Positions 25,401-38,900 of a stretch of 64,000 nt of DNA are shown one piece after another. The stretch comes from Auanema rhodensis (Eukaryota > Nematoda > Chromadorea > Rhabditida > Rhabditidae): positions 19,693,267-19,757,266 of the forward strand of contig OZ059898.1 of the NCBI GenBank assembly GCA_964057225.1, given 5' to 3'. The position numbers and the translations under genes are program-made. How positions within the stretch are numbered: the first letter of the stretch is position 1; each line of letters starts with the position of its first letter. The notes under the pieces are model-generated. The model did not search any database, was not told where the DNA came from, and worked only from the letters and a program-made list of their open reading frames with translations.

Positions 25401-27712
25401 CTTGAAAAAAGAAATCTAAAAACATTTACTTCTTGCTAAATTATTTTGAAATTTTTCGAAAAAATTTTTGTCAAAATGTTTTTGGAAGCAATGTTGAGTG
25501 TACATGGAAACTCAACATACACTATTGCATCATTTTTCAAACGATCATAACTAATTTTTGTATTAAGCGTTTCTCAATGTAGTATAGTGCATTCGATGCG
25601 GATTTTTAAGCTGCGTCGATCTGTGTTATCAGATTTGCGCTAGCTTAAAAATGCACCGAGATATCAACTGATACAAGTTCACACTTATATCCTCGATTTT
25701 CACCCTGAAGAAATAATTTTTTCGTTGAATAACATTGTCCATCGTCTTTGCCTTGAAAAAAAAAATCTAAAAACATCTACTTTTTGCTAAATTATTTTGA
25801 AATTTTTCGAAAAAATTTTTGTCAAAATGTTTTTGGAAGCAATGTTGAGTGTACATGGAAACTCAACATACACTAATGCATCATTTTTCAAACAATCATA
25901 ACTAATTTTTGTATTAAGCGTTTCTCAATGTAGAATAGTGCATTCGATGCGGATTTTTAAGCTGCGTCGATCTGTGTTATCAGATTTGCGCTAGCTTAAA
26001 AATGCACCGAGATATCAACTGATACAAGTTCACACTTATATCCTCGATTTTCACCCAAAAGAATTAATTTTTTCGTTGAATAACATTGTCCATCGTCTCT
26101 GCCTTGAAAAAAGAAATCTAAAAACATTTACTTCTTGCTAAATTATTTTGAAATTTTTCGAAAAAATTTTTGTCAAAATGTTTTTGGAAGCAATGTTGAG
26201 TGTACATGGAAACTCAACATACACTATTGCATCATTTTTCAAACGATCATAACTAATTTTTGTATTAAGCGTTTTTCAATGTAGTATAGTGCATTCGATG
26301 CGGATTTTTAAGCTGCGTCGATCTGTGTTATCAGATTTGCGCTAGCTTAAAAATGCACCGAGATATCAACTGATACAAGTTCACACTTATATCCTCGATT
26401 TTCACCCTGAAGAAATTATTTTTTCGTTGAATAACATTGTCCATCGTCTTTGCCTTGAAAAAAAAAATCTAAAAACATCTACTTTTTGCTAAATTATTTT
26501 GAAATTTTTCGAAAAAATTTTTGTCAAAATGTTTTTGGAAGCAATGTTGAGTGTACATGGAAACTCAACATACACTAATGCATCATTTTTCAAACAATCA
26601 TAACTAATTTTTGTATTAAGCGTTTCTCAATGTAGTATAGTGCATTCGATGCGGATTTTTAAGCTGCGTCGATCTGTGTTATCAGATTTGCGCTAGCTTA
26701 AAAATGCACCGAGACATCAACTGATACAAGTTCACACTTATATCCTCGATTTTCACCCAAAAGAATTAATTTTTTCGTTGAATAACATTGTCCATCGTCT
26801 TTGCCTTGAAAAAAGAAATCTAAAAACATTTACTTCTTGCTAAATTATTTTGAAATTTTTCGAAAAAATTTTTGTCAAAATGTTTTTGGAAGCAATGTTG
26901 AGTGTACATGGAAACTCAACATACACTATTGCATCATTTTTCAAACGATCATAACTAATTTTTGTATTAAGCGTTTTTCAATGTAGTATAGTGCATTCGA
27001 TGCGGATTTTTAAGCTGCGTCGATCTGTGTTATCAGATTTGCGCTAGCTTAAAAATGCACCGAGATATCAACTGATACAAGTTCACACTTATATCCTCGA
27101 TTTTCACCCTGAAGAAATAATTTTTTCGTTGAATAACATTGTCCATCGTCTTTGCCTTGAAAAAAAAAATCTAAAAACATCTACTTTTTGCTAAATTATT
27201 TTGAAATTTTTCGAAAAAATTTTTGTCAAAATGTTTTTGGAAGCAATGTTGAGTGTACATGGAAACTCAACATACACTAATGCATCATTTTTCAAACAAT
27301 CATAACTAATTTTTGTATTAAGCGTTTCTCAATGTAGTATAGTGCATTCGATGCGGATTTTTAAGCTGCGTCGATCTGTGTTATCAGATTTGCGCTAGCT
27401 TAAAAATGCACCGAGACATCAACTGATACAAGTTCACACTTATATCCTCGATTTTCACCCAAAAGAATTAATTTTTTCGTTGAATAACATTGTCCATCGT
27501 CTTTGCCTTGAAAAAAGAAATCTAAAAACATTTACTTCTTGCTAAATTATTTTGAAATTTTTCGAAAAAATTTTTGTCAAAATGTTTTTGGAAGCAATGT
27601 TGAGTGTACATGGAAACTCAACATACACTATTGCATCATTTTTCAAACGATCATAACTAATTTTTGTATTAAGCGTTTCTCAATGTAGTATTGTGCATTC
27701 GATGCGGATTTT
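22448..27712. repeat. Dimeric higher-order repeat V-W (702 bp)
   Basis: V monomers ('gaaataatt', A10, 'caatcat') start at 22799, 24203, 24905, 25607, 26309 and 27011. W monomers ('cccaaaag', 'aaagaaatc', 'tttacttcttg') start at 22448, 23150, 23501, 23852, 24554, 25256, 25958, 26660 and 27362. Strict alternation is broken only at 23150-24202, where three W copies are in a row. All copies carry 'gatacaag'. When V ends in 'gtagtatag' the next W has 'gagacatc' (26309, 27011); when V ends in 'gtagaatag' the next W has 'gagatatc', so two dimer subtypes exist. This is the most homogeneous short-period part of the window. Confidence 0.93.
23150..24202. repeat. Local W monomer triplication
   Basis: Starts are 23150, 23501 and 23852. 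The first two appear identical and end with the V-type 3' signature ('caatcat', 'gtagaatag'); the third ends with the W-type signature ('attgcatc', 'gatcataac', 'gtttttc'). The pattern fits amplification of a W/V chimeric monomer by unequal exchange inside the dimer domain. Confidence 0.88.
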
Positions 27713-29818
27713 TAAGCTGCGTCGATCTGTGTTATCAGATTTGCGCTAGCTTAAAAATGCACCGAGACATCAACTGATATAAGTTCACACTTATATCCTC
27801 GATTTTCACCCTGAAGAATTAATTTTTTCGTTGAATAACGTTTTCCATCGTCTTTGCCTTGAAAAAAGGAATCTAAAAACATCTACTTTTTGCTAAATTA
27901 TTTCGAAATTTTTCGAAAAAATTTTTGTCAAAATGTTTTTGGAAGCAATGTTGAGTGTACATGGAAACTCAACATACACTAATGCATCATTTTTCAAACG
28001 ATCATAACTAATTTTTGTATTAAGCGTTTTTCAATGTAGTATAGTGCATTCGATGCGGATTTTTAAGCTGCGTCGATCTGTGTTATCAGATTTGCGCTAG
28101 CTTAAAAATGCACCGAGACATCAACTGATATAAGTTCACACTTATATCCTCGATTTTCACCCTGAAGAATTTATTTTTTCGTTGAATAACATTGTCCATC
28201 GTCTTTGCCTTGAAAAAAGGAATCTAAAAACATCTACTTTTTGCTAAATTATTCTGAAATTTTTCGAAAAAATTTTTGTCAAAATGTTTTTGGAAGCAAT
28301 GTTGAGTGTACATGGAAACTCAACATACACTAATGCATCATTTTTCAAACGATCATAACTAATTTCTGTATTAAACGTTTCTCAATGTAGTATAGTGCAT
28401 TCGATGCGGATTTTTAAGCTGCGTCGATCTGTGTTATCAGATTTGCGCTAGCTTAAAAATGCACCGAGACATCAACTGATATAAGTTCACACTTATATCC
28501 TCGATTTTCACCCTGAAGAATTGATTTTTTCGTTGAATAACATTGTCCATCGTCTTTGCCTTGAAAAACGAAATCTGAAAACTTCTACTTTTTGCTAAAT
28601 TATTTTGAAATTTTTCGAAAAAATTTTTGTCAAAATGTTTTTGGAAGCAATGTTGAGTGTACATGGAAACTCAACATACACTAATGCATCATTTTTCAAA
28701 CGATCACAACTAATTTTTGTATAAAGCGTTTCTCAATGTAGTATAGTGCATTCGATGCGGATTTTTAAGCTGCGTCGATCTGTGTTATCAGATTTGCGCT
28801 AGCTTAAAAATGCACCGAGACATCAACTGATATAAGTTCACACTTATATCCTCGATTTTCACCCTGAAGAATTGATTTTTTCGTTGAATAACATTGTCCA
28901 TCGTCTTTGCCTTGAAAAACGAAATCTGAAAACTTCTACTTTTTGCTAAATTATTTTGAAATTTTTCGAAAAAATTTTTGTCAAAATGTTTTTGGAAGCA
29001 ATGTTGAGTGTACATGGAAACTCAACATACACTAATGCATCATTTTTCAAACGATCATAACTAATTTCTGTATTAAACGTTTCTCAATGTAGTATAGTGC
29101 ATTCGATGCGGATTTTTAAGCTGCGTCGATCTGTGTTATCAGATTTGCGCTAGCTTAAAAATGCACCGAGACATCAACTGATATAAGTTCACACTTATAT
29201 CCTCGATTTTCACCCTGAAGAATTGATTTTTTCGTTGAATAACATTGTCCATCGTCTTTGCCTTGAAAAACGAAATCTGAAAACTTCTACTTTTTGCTAA
29301 ATTATTTTGAAATTTTTCGAAAAAATTTTTGTCAAAATGTTTTTGGAAGCAATGTTGAGTGTACATGGAAACTCAACATACACTAATGCATCATTTTTCA
29401 AACGATCACAACTAATTTTTGTATAAAGCGTTTCTCAATGTCGTATAGTGCATTCGATGCAGATTTGTAAGCTGCGTCGATCTGTGTTATCAGATTTGCG
29501 CTAGCTTAAAAATGCACCGAGATATCAACTGATATAAGTTCACACTTATATCCTCGATTTTCACCCTGAAGAATTAATTTTTTCGTTGAATAACATTAGC
29601 CATCGTCTTTGCCTTATAAAAAGGAATCTAAAAACATTTACTTTTTGCTAAATTATTTTGAAATTTTTCGAAAAAATTTTTGTCAAAATGTTTTTGGAAG
29701 CAATGTTGAGTGTACATGGAAACTCAACATACACTAATGCATCATTTTTCAAACGATCACAACTAATTTTTGTATAAAGCGTTTCTCAATGTCGTATAGT
29801 GCATTCGATGCAGATTTG
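27713..29818. repeat. D-C-B-B-B-S block
   Basis: Starts are 27713 D (private 'aacgttttcc'), 28064 C, 28415 B, 28766 B, 29117 B and 29468 S. The order D-C-B-S repeats that of the 7-19 kb pentamer domain without E, with B triplicated. The three B copies have different 3' ends: 'gatcacaac' with 'gtagtatag'; 'tttctgtattaaacg'; and the standard 'gatcacaac' with 'gtcgtatag'. The S copy ends with the B-type 3' signature. Confidence 0.87.
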
Positions 29819-31922
29819 TAAGCTGCGTCGATCTGTGTTATCAGATTTGCGCTAGCTTAAAAATGCACCGAGATATCAACTGATATAAGTTCACACTTAT
29901 ATCCTCGATTTTCACCCTGAAGAAATAATTTTTTCGTTGAATAACATTGTCCATCGTCTTTGCCTTGAAAAAAAAATCTAAAAACATTTACTTTTTGCTA
30001 AATTATTTTGAAATTTTTCGAAAAAATTTTTGTCAAAATGTTTTTGGAAGCAATGTTGAGTGTACATGGAAACTCAACATACACTATTGCATCATTTTTC
30101 AAACGATCATAACTAATTTTTGTATTAAGCGTTTTTCAATGTAGTATAGTGCATTCGATGCGGATTTTTAAGCTGCGTCGATCTGTTTGATCAGATTTGG
30201 GCTAGCTTAAAAATGCACCGAGATATCAACTGATATAAGTTCACACTTATATCCTCGATTTTCACCCTGAAGAATTAATTTTTTCGTTGAATAACATTGT
30301 CCATCGTCTTTGCCTTGAAAAAAGGAATCTAAAAACATTTACTTTTTGCTAAATTATTCTGAAATTTTTCGAAAAAATTTTTGTCAAAATGTTTTTGGAA
30401 GCAATGTTGAGTGTACATGGAAACTCAACATACACTAATGCATCATTTTTCAAACGATCACAACTAATTTTTGTATAAAGCGTTTCTCAATGTCGTATAG
30501 TGCATTCGATGCAGATTTGTAAGCTGCGTCGATCTGTGTTATCAGATTTGCGCTAGCTTAAAAATGCACCGAGATATCAACTGATATAAGTTCACACTTA
30601 TATCCTCGATTTTCACCCTGAAGAAATAATTTTTTCGTTGAATAACATTGTCCATCGTCTTTGCCTTGAAAAAAAAATCTAAAAACATTTACTTTTTGCT
30701 AAATTATTTTGAAATTTTTCGAAAAAATTTTTGTCAAAATGTTTTTGGAAGCAATGTTGAGTGTACATGGAAACTCAACATACACTATTGCATCATTTTT
30801 CAAACGATCATAACTAATTTTTGTATTAAGCGTTTTTCGATGTAGTATAGTGCATTCGATGCGGATTTTTAAGCTGCGTCGATCTGTTTGATCAGATTTG
30901 GGCTAGCTTAAAAATGCACCGAGATATCAACTGATATAAGTTCACACTTATATCCTCGATTTTCACCCTGAAGAATTAATTTTTTCGTTGAATAACATTG
31001 TCCATCGTCTTTGCCTTGAAAAAAGGAATCTAAAAACATTTACTTTTTGCTAAATTATTCTGAAATTTTTCGAAAAAATTTTTGTCAAAATGTTTTTGGA
31101 AGCAATGTTGAGTGTACATGGAAACTCAACATACACTAATGCATCATTTTTCAAACGATCACAACTAATTTTTGTATAAAGCGTTTCTCAATGTCGTATA
31201 GTGCATTCGATGCAGATTTGTAAGCTGCGTCGATCTGTGTTATCAGATTTGCGCTAGCTTAAAAATGCACCGAGATATCAACTGATATAAGTTCACACTT
31301 ATATCCTCGATTTTCACCCTGAAGAAATAATTTTTTCGTTGAATAACATTGTCCATCGTCTTTGCCTTGAAAAAAAAAATCTAAAAACATTTACTTTTTG
31401 CTAAATTATTTTGAAATTTTTCGAAAAAATTTTTGTCAAAATGTTTTTGGAAGCAATGTTGAGTGTACATGGAAACTCAACATACACTATTGCATCATTT
31501 TTCAAACGATCATAACTAATTTTTGTATTAAGCGTTTTTCAATGTAGTATAGTGCATTCGATGCGGATTTTTAAGCTGCGTCGATCTGTTTGATCAGATT
31601 TGGGCTAGCTTAAAAATGCACCGAGATATCAACTGATATAAGTTCACACTTATATCCTCGATTTTCACCCTGAAGAATTAATTTTTTCGTTGAATAACAT
31701 TGTCCATCGTCTTTGCCTTGAAAAAAGGAATCTAAAAACATCTACTTTTTGCTAAATTATTCTGAAATTTTTCGAAAAAATTTTTGTCAAAATGTTTTTG
31801 GAAGCAATGTTGAGTGTACATGGAAACTCAACATACACTAATGCATCATTTTTCAAACGATCATAACTAATTTCTGTATTAAACGTTTCTCAATGTAGTA
31901 TAGTGCATTCGATGCGGATTTT
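29819..31922. repeat. Second dimeric higher-order repeat, three copies
   Basis: Dimers start at 29819, 30520 and 31221. The first monomer of each has 'gagatatc', 'gaaataatt', an A run of 9, 9 and 10 residues, 'attgcatc' and 'gtttttc'. The second (30169, 30870, 31572) has 'tttgatcag', 'ggaatc' and 'ttattctg'; the first two end with 'gatcacaac', 'gtcgtatag', 'gcagatttg', the third with 'tttctgtattaaacg'. Periods are 701, 701 and 702 bp. This dimer uses different monomer types from the V-W domain, so it arose independently. Confidence 0.9.
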
Positions 31923-32975
31923 TAAGCTGCGTCGATCTGTGTTATCAGATTTGCGCTAGCTTAAAAATGCACCGAGACATCAACTGATATAAGTTCACAC
32001 TTATATCCTCGATTTTCACCCTGAAGAATTGATTTTTTCGTTGAATAACATTGTCCATCGTCTTTGCCTTGAAAAACGAAATCTGAAAACTTCTACTTTT
32101 TGCTAAATTATTTTGAAATTTTTCGAAAAAATTTTTGTCAAAATGTTTTTGGAAGCAATGTTCAGTGTACATGGAAACTCAACATACACTAATGCATCAT
32201 TTTTCAAACAATCATAACTAATTTTTGTATTAAGCGTTTCTCAATGTGGAATAGTGCATTCGATGCAGTTTTGTAAGCTGCGTCGATCTGTTTGATCAGA
32301 TTTGGGCTAGCTTAAAAATGCACCGAGATATCAACTGATACAAGTTCACACTTATATCCTCGATTTTCACCCTGAAGAATTAATTTTTTCGTTGAATAAC
32401 ATTGTCCATCGTCTTTGCCTTGAAAAAAGAAATCTAAAAACATTTACTTTTTGCTAAATTATTTTGAAATTTTTCGAAAAAATTTTTGTCAAAATGTTTT
32501 TGGAAGCAATGTTGAGTGTACATGGAAACTCAACATACACTATTGCATCATTTTTCAAACGATCATAACTAATTTTTGTATTAAGCGTTTCTCAATGTAG
32601 TATAGTGCATTCGATGCGGATTTTTAAGCTGCGTCGATCTGTGTTATCAGATTTGCGCTAGCTTAAAAATGCACCGAGACATCAACTGATATAAGTTCAC
32701 ACTTATATCCTCGATTTTCACCCTGAAGAATTAATTTTTTCGTTGAATAACGTTGTCCATCGTCTTTGCCTTGAAAAAAGGAATCTAAAAACATCTACTT
32801 TTTGCTAAATTATTGCGAAATTTTTCGAAAAAATTTTTGTCAAAATGTTTTTGGAAGCAATGTTGAGTGTACATGGAAACTCAACATACACTAATGCATC
32901 ATTTTTCAAACGATCATAACTAATTTCTGTATTAAACGTTTTTCAATGTAGTATAGTGCATTCGATGCGGATTTT
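31923..32975. repeat. Bridge monomers B/P, W0, D
   Basis: Starts are 31923 (B 5' part, P-type 3' part with private 'gtggaatag'), 32274 (W0) and 32625 (D with 'ttattgcga' and 'tttctgtattaaacgtttttc'). The first carries the rare 'atgttcag' change shared only with the B monomer at 8421. The D variant recurs only at 42804. Confidence 0.88.
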
Positions 32976-35900
32976 TAAGCTGCGTCGATCTGTGTTATCA
33001 GATTTGCGCTAGCTTAAAAATGCACCGAGACATCAACTGATATAAGTTCACACTTATATCCTCGATTTTCACCCTGAAGAAATAATTTTTTCGTTGAATA
33101 ACATTGTCCATCGTCTTTGCCTTGAAAAAAAAAATCTAAAAACATCTACTTTTTGCTAAATTATTTTGAAATTTTTCGAAAAAATTTTTGTCAAAATGTT
33201 TTTGGAAGCAATGTTGAGTGTACATGGAAACTCAACATACACTAATGCATCATTTTTCAAACAATCATAACTAATTTTTGTATTAAGCGTTTCTCAATGT
33301 AGAATAGTGCATTCGATGCAGTTTTGTAAGCTGCGTCGATCTGTTTGATCAGATTTGGGCTAGCTTAAAAATGCACCGAGATATCAACTGATATAAGTTC
33401 ACACTTATATCCTCGATTTTCACCCTGAAGAATTAATTTTTTCGTTGAATAACATTGTCCATCGTCTTTGCCTTGAAAAAAAAAATCTAAAAACATCTAC
33501 TTTTTGCTAAATTATTTTGAAATTTTTCGAAAAAATTTTTGTCAAAATGTTTTTGGAAGCAATGTTGAGTGTACATGGAAACTCAACATACACTAATGCA
33601 TCATTTTTCAAACAATCATAACTAATTTTTGTATTAAGCGTTTCTCAATGTAGAATAGTGCATTCGATGCAGTTTTGTAAGCTGCGTCGATCTGTTTGAT
33701 CAGATTTGGGCTAGCTTAAAAATGCACCGAGATATCAACTGATATAAGTTCACACTTATATCCTCGATTTTCACCCTGAAGAATTAATTTTTTCGTTGAA
33801 TAACATTGTCCATCGTCTTTGCCTTGAAAAACGAAATCTGAAAACTTCTACTTTTTGCTAAATTATTTTGAAATTTTTCGAAAAAATTTTTGTCAAAATG
33901 TTTTTGGAAGCAATGTTGAGTGTACATGGAAACTCAACATACACTAATGCATCATTTTTCAAACGATCACAACTAATTTTTGTATAAAGCGTTTCTCAAT
34001 GTCGTATAGTGCATTCGATGCAGATTTGTAAGCTGCGTCGATCTGTGTTATCAGATTTGCGCTAGCTTAAAAATGCACCGAGATATCAACTGATATAAGT
34101 TCACACTTATATCCTCGATTTTCACCCTGAAGAATTAATTTTTTCGTTGAATAACATTAGCCATCGTCTTTGCCTTATAAAAAGGAATCTAAAAACATTT
34201 ACTTTTTGCTAAATTATTTTGAAATTTTTCGAAAAAATTTTTGCCAAAATGTTTTTGGAAGCAATGTTGAGTGTACATGGAAACTCAACATACACTAATG
34301 CATTATTTTTCAAACGATCATAACTAATTTTTGTATTAAGCGTTTCTCAATGTAGTATAGTGCATTCGATGCGGATTTTTAAGCTGCGTCGATCTGTGTT
34401 ATCAGATTTGCGCTAGCTTAAAAATGCACCGAGACATCAACTGATATAAGTTCACACTTATATCCTCGATTTTCACCCTGAAGAAATAATTTTTTCGTTG
34501 AATAACATTGTCCATCGTCTTTGCCTTGAAAAAAAAAATCTAAAAACATCTACTTTTTGCTAAATTATTTTGAAATTTTTCGAAAAAATTTTTGTCAAAA
34601 TGTTTTTGGAAGCAATGTTGAGTGTACATGGAAACTCAACATACACTAATGCATCATTTTTCAAACAATCATAACTAATTTTTGTATTAAGCGTTTCTCA
34701 ATGTAGAATAGTGCATTCGATGCAGTTTTGTAAGCTGCGTCGATCTGTTTGATCAGATTTGGGCTAGCTTAAAAATGCACCGAGATATCAACTGATATAA
34801 GTTCACACTTATATCCTCGATTTTCACCCTGAAGAATTAATTTTTTCGTTGAATAACATTGTCCATCGTCTTTGCCTTGAAAAAAAAAATCTAAAAACAT
34901 CTACTTTTTGCTAAATTATTTTGAAATTTTTCGAAAAAATTTTTGTCAAAATGTTTTTGGAAGCAATGTTGAGTGTACATGGAAACTCAACATACACTAA
35001 TGCATCATTTTTCAAACAATCATAACTAATTTTTGTATTAAGCGTTTCTCAATGTAGAATAGTGCATTCGATGCAGTTTTGTAAGCTGCGTCGATCTGTT
35101 TGATCAGATTTGGGCTAGCTTAAAAATGCACCGAGATATCAACTGATATAAGTTCACACTTATATCCTCGATTTTCACCCTGAAGAATTAATTTTTTCGT
35201 TGAATAACATTGTCCATCGTCTTTGCCTTGAAAAACGAAATCTGAAAACTTCTACTTTTTGCTAAATTATTTTGAAATTTTTCGAAAAAATTTTTGTCAA
35301 AATGTTTTTGGAAGCAATGTTGAGTGTACATGGAAACTCAACATACACTAATGCATCATTTTTCAAACGATCACAACTAATTTTTGTATAAAGCGTTTCT
35401 CAATGTCGTATAGTGCATTCGATGCAGATTTGTAAGCTGCGTCGATCTGTGTTATCAGATTTGCGCTAGCTTAAAAATGCACCGAGATATCAACTGATAT
35501 AAGTTCACACTTATATCCTCGATTTTCACCCTGAAGAATTAATTTTTTCGTTGAATAACATTAGCCATCGTCTTTGCCTTATAAAAAGGAATCTAAAAAC
35601 ATTTACTTTTTGCTAAATTATTTTGAAATTTTTCGAAAAAATTTTTGCCAAAATGTTTTTGGAAGCAATGTTGAGTGTACATGGAAACTCAACATACACT
35701 AATGCATTATTTTTCAAACGATCATAACTAATTTTTGTATTAAGCGTTTCTCAATGTAGTATAGTGCATTCGATGCGGATTTTTAAGCTGCGTCGATCTG
35801 TGTTATCAGATTTGCGCTAGCTTAAAAATGCACCGAGACATCAACTGATATAAGTTCACACTTATATCCTCGATTTTCACCCTGAAGAAATAATTTTTTC

Positions 35901-38900
35901 GTTGAATAACATTGTCCATCGTCTTTGCCTTGAAAAAAAAAATCTAAAAACATCTACTTTTTGCTAAATTATTTTGAAATTTTTCGAAAAAATTTTTGTC
36001 AAAATGTTTTTGGAAGCAATGTTGAGTGTACATGGAAACTCAACATACACTAATGCATCATTTTTCAAACAATCATAACTAATTTTTGTATTAAGCGTTT
36101 CTCAATGTAGAATAGTGCATTCGATGCAGTTTTGTAAGCTGCGTCGATCTGTTTGATCAGATTTGGGCTAGCTTAAAAATGCACCGAGATATCAACTGAT
36201 ATAAGTTCACACTTATATCCTCGATTTTCACCCTGAAGAATTAATTTTTTCGTTGAATAACATTGTCCATCGTCTTTGCCTTGAAAAAAAAAATCTAAAA
36301 ACATCTACTTTTTGCTAAATTATTTTGAAATTTTTCGAAAAAATTTTTGTCAAAATGTTTTTGGAAGCAATGTTGAGTGTACATGGAAACTCAACATACA
36401 CTAATGCATCATTTTTCAAACAATCATAACTAATTTTTGTATTAAGCGTTTCTCAATGTAGAATAGTGCATTCGATGCAGTTTTGTAAGCTGCGTCGATC
36501 TGTTTGATCAGATTTGGGCTAGCTTAAAAATGCACCGAGATATCAACTGATATAAGTTCACACTTATATCCTCGATTTTCACCCTGAAGAATTAATTTTT
36601 TCGTTGAATAACATTGTCCATCGTCTTTGCCTTGAAAAACGAAATCTGAAAACTTCTACTTTTTGCTAAATTATTTTGAAATTTTTCGAAAAAATTTTTG
36701 TCAAAATGTTTTTGGAAGCAATGTTGAGTGTACATGGAAACTCAACATACACTAATGCATCATTTTTCAAACGATCACAACTAATTTTTGTATAAAGCGT
36801 TTCTCAATGTCGTATAGTGCATTCGATGCAGATTTGTAAGCTGCGTCGATCTGTGTTATCAGATTTGCGCTAGCTTAAAAATGCACCGAGATATCAACTG
36901 ATATAAGTTCACACTTATATCCTCGATTTTCACCCTGAAGAATTAATTTTTTCGTTGAATAACATTAGCCATCGTCTTTGCCTTATAAAAAGGAATCTAA
37001 AAACATTTACTTTTTGCTAAATTATTTTGAAATTTTTCGAAAAAATTTTTGCCAAAATGTTTTTGGAAGCAATGTTGAGTGTACATGGAAACTCAACATA
37101 CACTAATGCATTATTTTTCAAACGATCATAACTAATTTTTGTATTAAGCGTTTCTCAATGTAGTATAGTGCATTCGATGCGGATTTTTAAGCTGCGTCGA
37201 TCTGTGTTATCAGATTTGCGCTAGCTTAAAAATGCACCGAGACATCAACTGATATAAGTTCACACTTATATCCTCGATTTTCACCCTGAAGAAATAATTT
37301 TTTCGTTGAATAACATTGTCCATCGTCTTTGCCTTGAAAAAAAAAATCTAAAAACATCTACTTTTTGCTAAATTATTTTGAAATTTTTCGAAAAAATTTT
37401 TGTCAAAATGTTTTTGGAAGCAATGTTGAGTGTACATGGAAACTCAACATACACTAATGCATCATTTTTCAAACAATCATAACTAATTTTTGTATTAAGC
37501 GTTTCTCAATGTAGAATAGTGCATTCGATGCAGTTTTGTAAGCTGCGTCGATCTGTTTGATCAGATTTGGGCTAGCTTAAAAATGCACCGAGATATCAAC
37601 TGATATAAGTTCACACTTATATCCTCGATTTTCACCCTGAAGAATTAATTTTTTCGTTGAATAACATTGTCCATCGTCTTTGCCTTGAAAAACGAAATCT
37701 GAAAACTTCTACTTTTTGCTAAATTATTTTGAAATTTTTCGAAAAAATTTTTGTCAAAATGTTTTTGGAAGCAATGTTGAGTGTACATGGAAACTCAACA
37801 TACACTAATGCATCATTTTTCAAACGATCACAACTAATTTTTGTATAAAGCGTTTCTCAATGTCGTATAGTGCATTCGATGCAGATTTGTAAGCTGCGTC
37901 GATCTGTGTTATCAGATTTGCGCTAGCTTAAAAATGCACCGAGATATCAACTGATATAAGTTCACACTTATATCCTCGATTTTCACCCAGAAGAATTAAT
38001 TTTTTCGTTGAATAACATTAGCCATCGTCTTTGCCTTATAAAAAGGAATCTAAAAACATTTACTTTTTGCTAAATTATTTTGAAATTTTTCGAAAAAATT
38101 TTTGCCAAAATGTTTTTGGAAGCAATGTTGAGTGTACATGGAAACTCAACATACACTAATGCATTATTTTTCAAACGATCATAACTAATTTTTGTATTAA
38201 GCGTTTCTCAATGTAGTATAGTGCATTCGATGCGGATTTTTAAGCTGCGTCGATCTGTGTTATCAGATTTGCGCTAGCTTAAAAATGCACCGAGACATCA
38301 ACTGATATAAGTTCACACTTATATCCTCGATTTTCACCCTGAAGAAATAATTTTTTCGTTGAATAACATTGTCCATCGTCTTTGCCTTGAAAAAAAAAAT
38401 CTAAAAACATCTACTTTTTGCTAAATTATTTTGAAATTTTTCGAAAAAATTTTTGTCAAAATGTTTTTGGAAGCAATGTTGAGTGTACATGGAAACTCAA
38501 CATACACTAATGCATCATTTTTCAAACAATCATAACTAATTTTTGTATTAAGCGTTTCTCAATGTAGAATAGTGCATTCGATGCAGTTTTGTAAGCTGCG
38601 TCGATCTGTTTGATCAGATTTGGGCTAGCTTAAAAATGCACCGAGATATCAACTGATATAAGTTCACACTTATATCCTCGATTTTCACCCTGAAGAATTA
38701 ATTTTTTCGTTGAATAACATTGTCCATCGTCTTTGCCTTGAAAAACGAAATCTGAAAACTTCTACTTTTTGCTAAATTATTTTGAAATTTTTCGAAAAAA
38801 TTTTTGTCAAAATGTTTTTGGAAGCAATGTTGAGTGTACATGGAAACTCAACATACACTAATGCATCATTTTTCAAACGATCACAACTAATTTTTGTATA

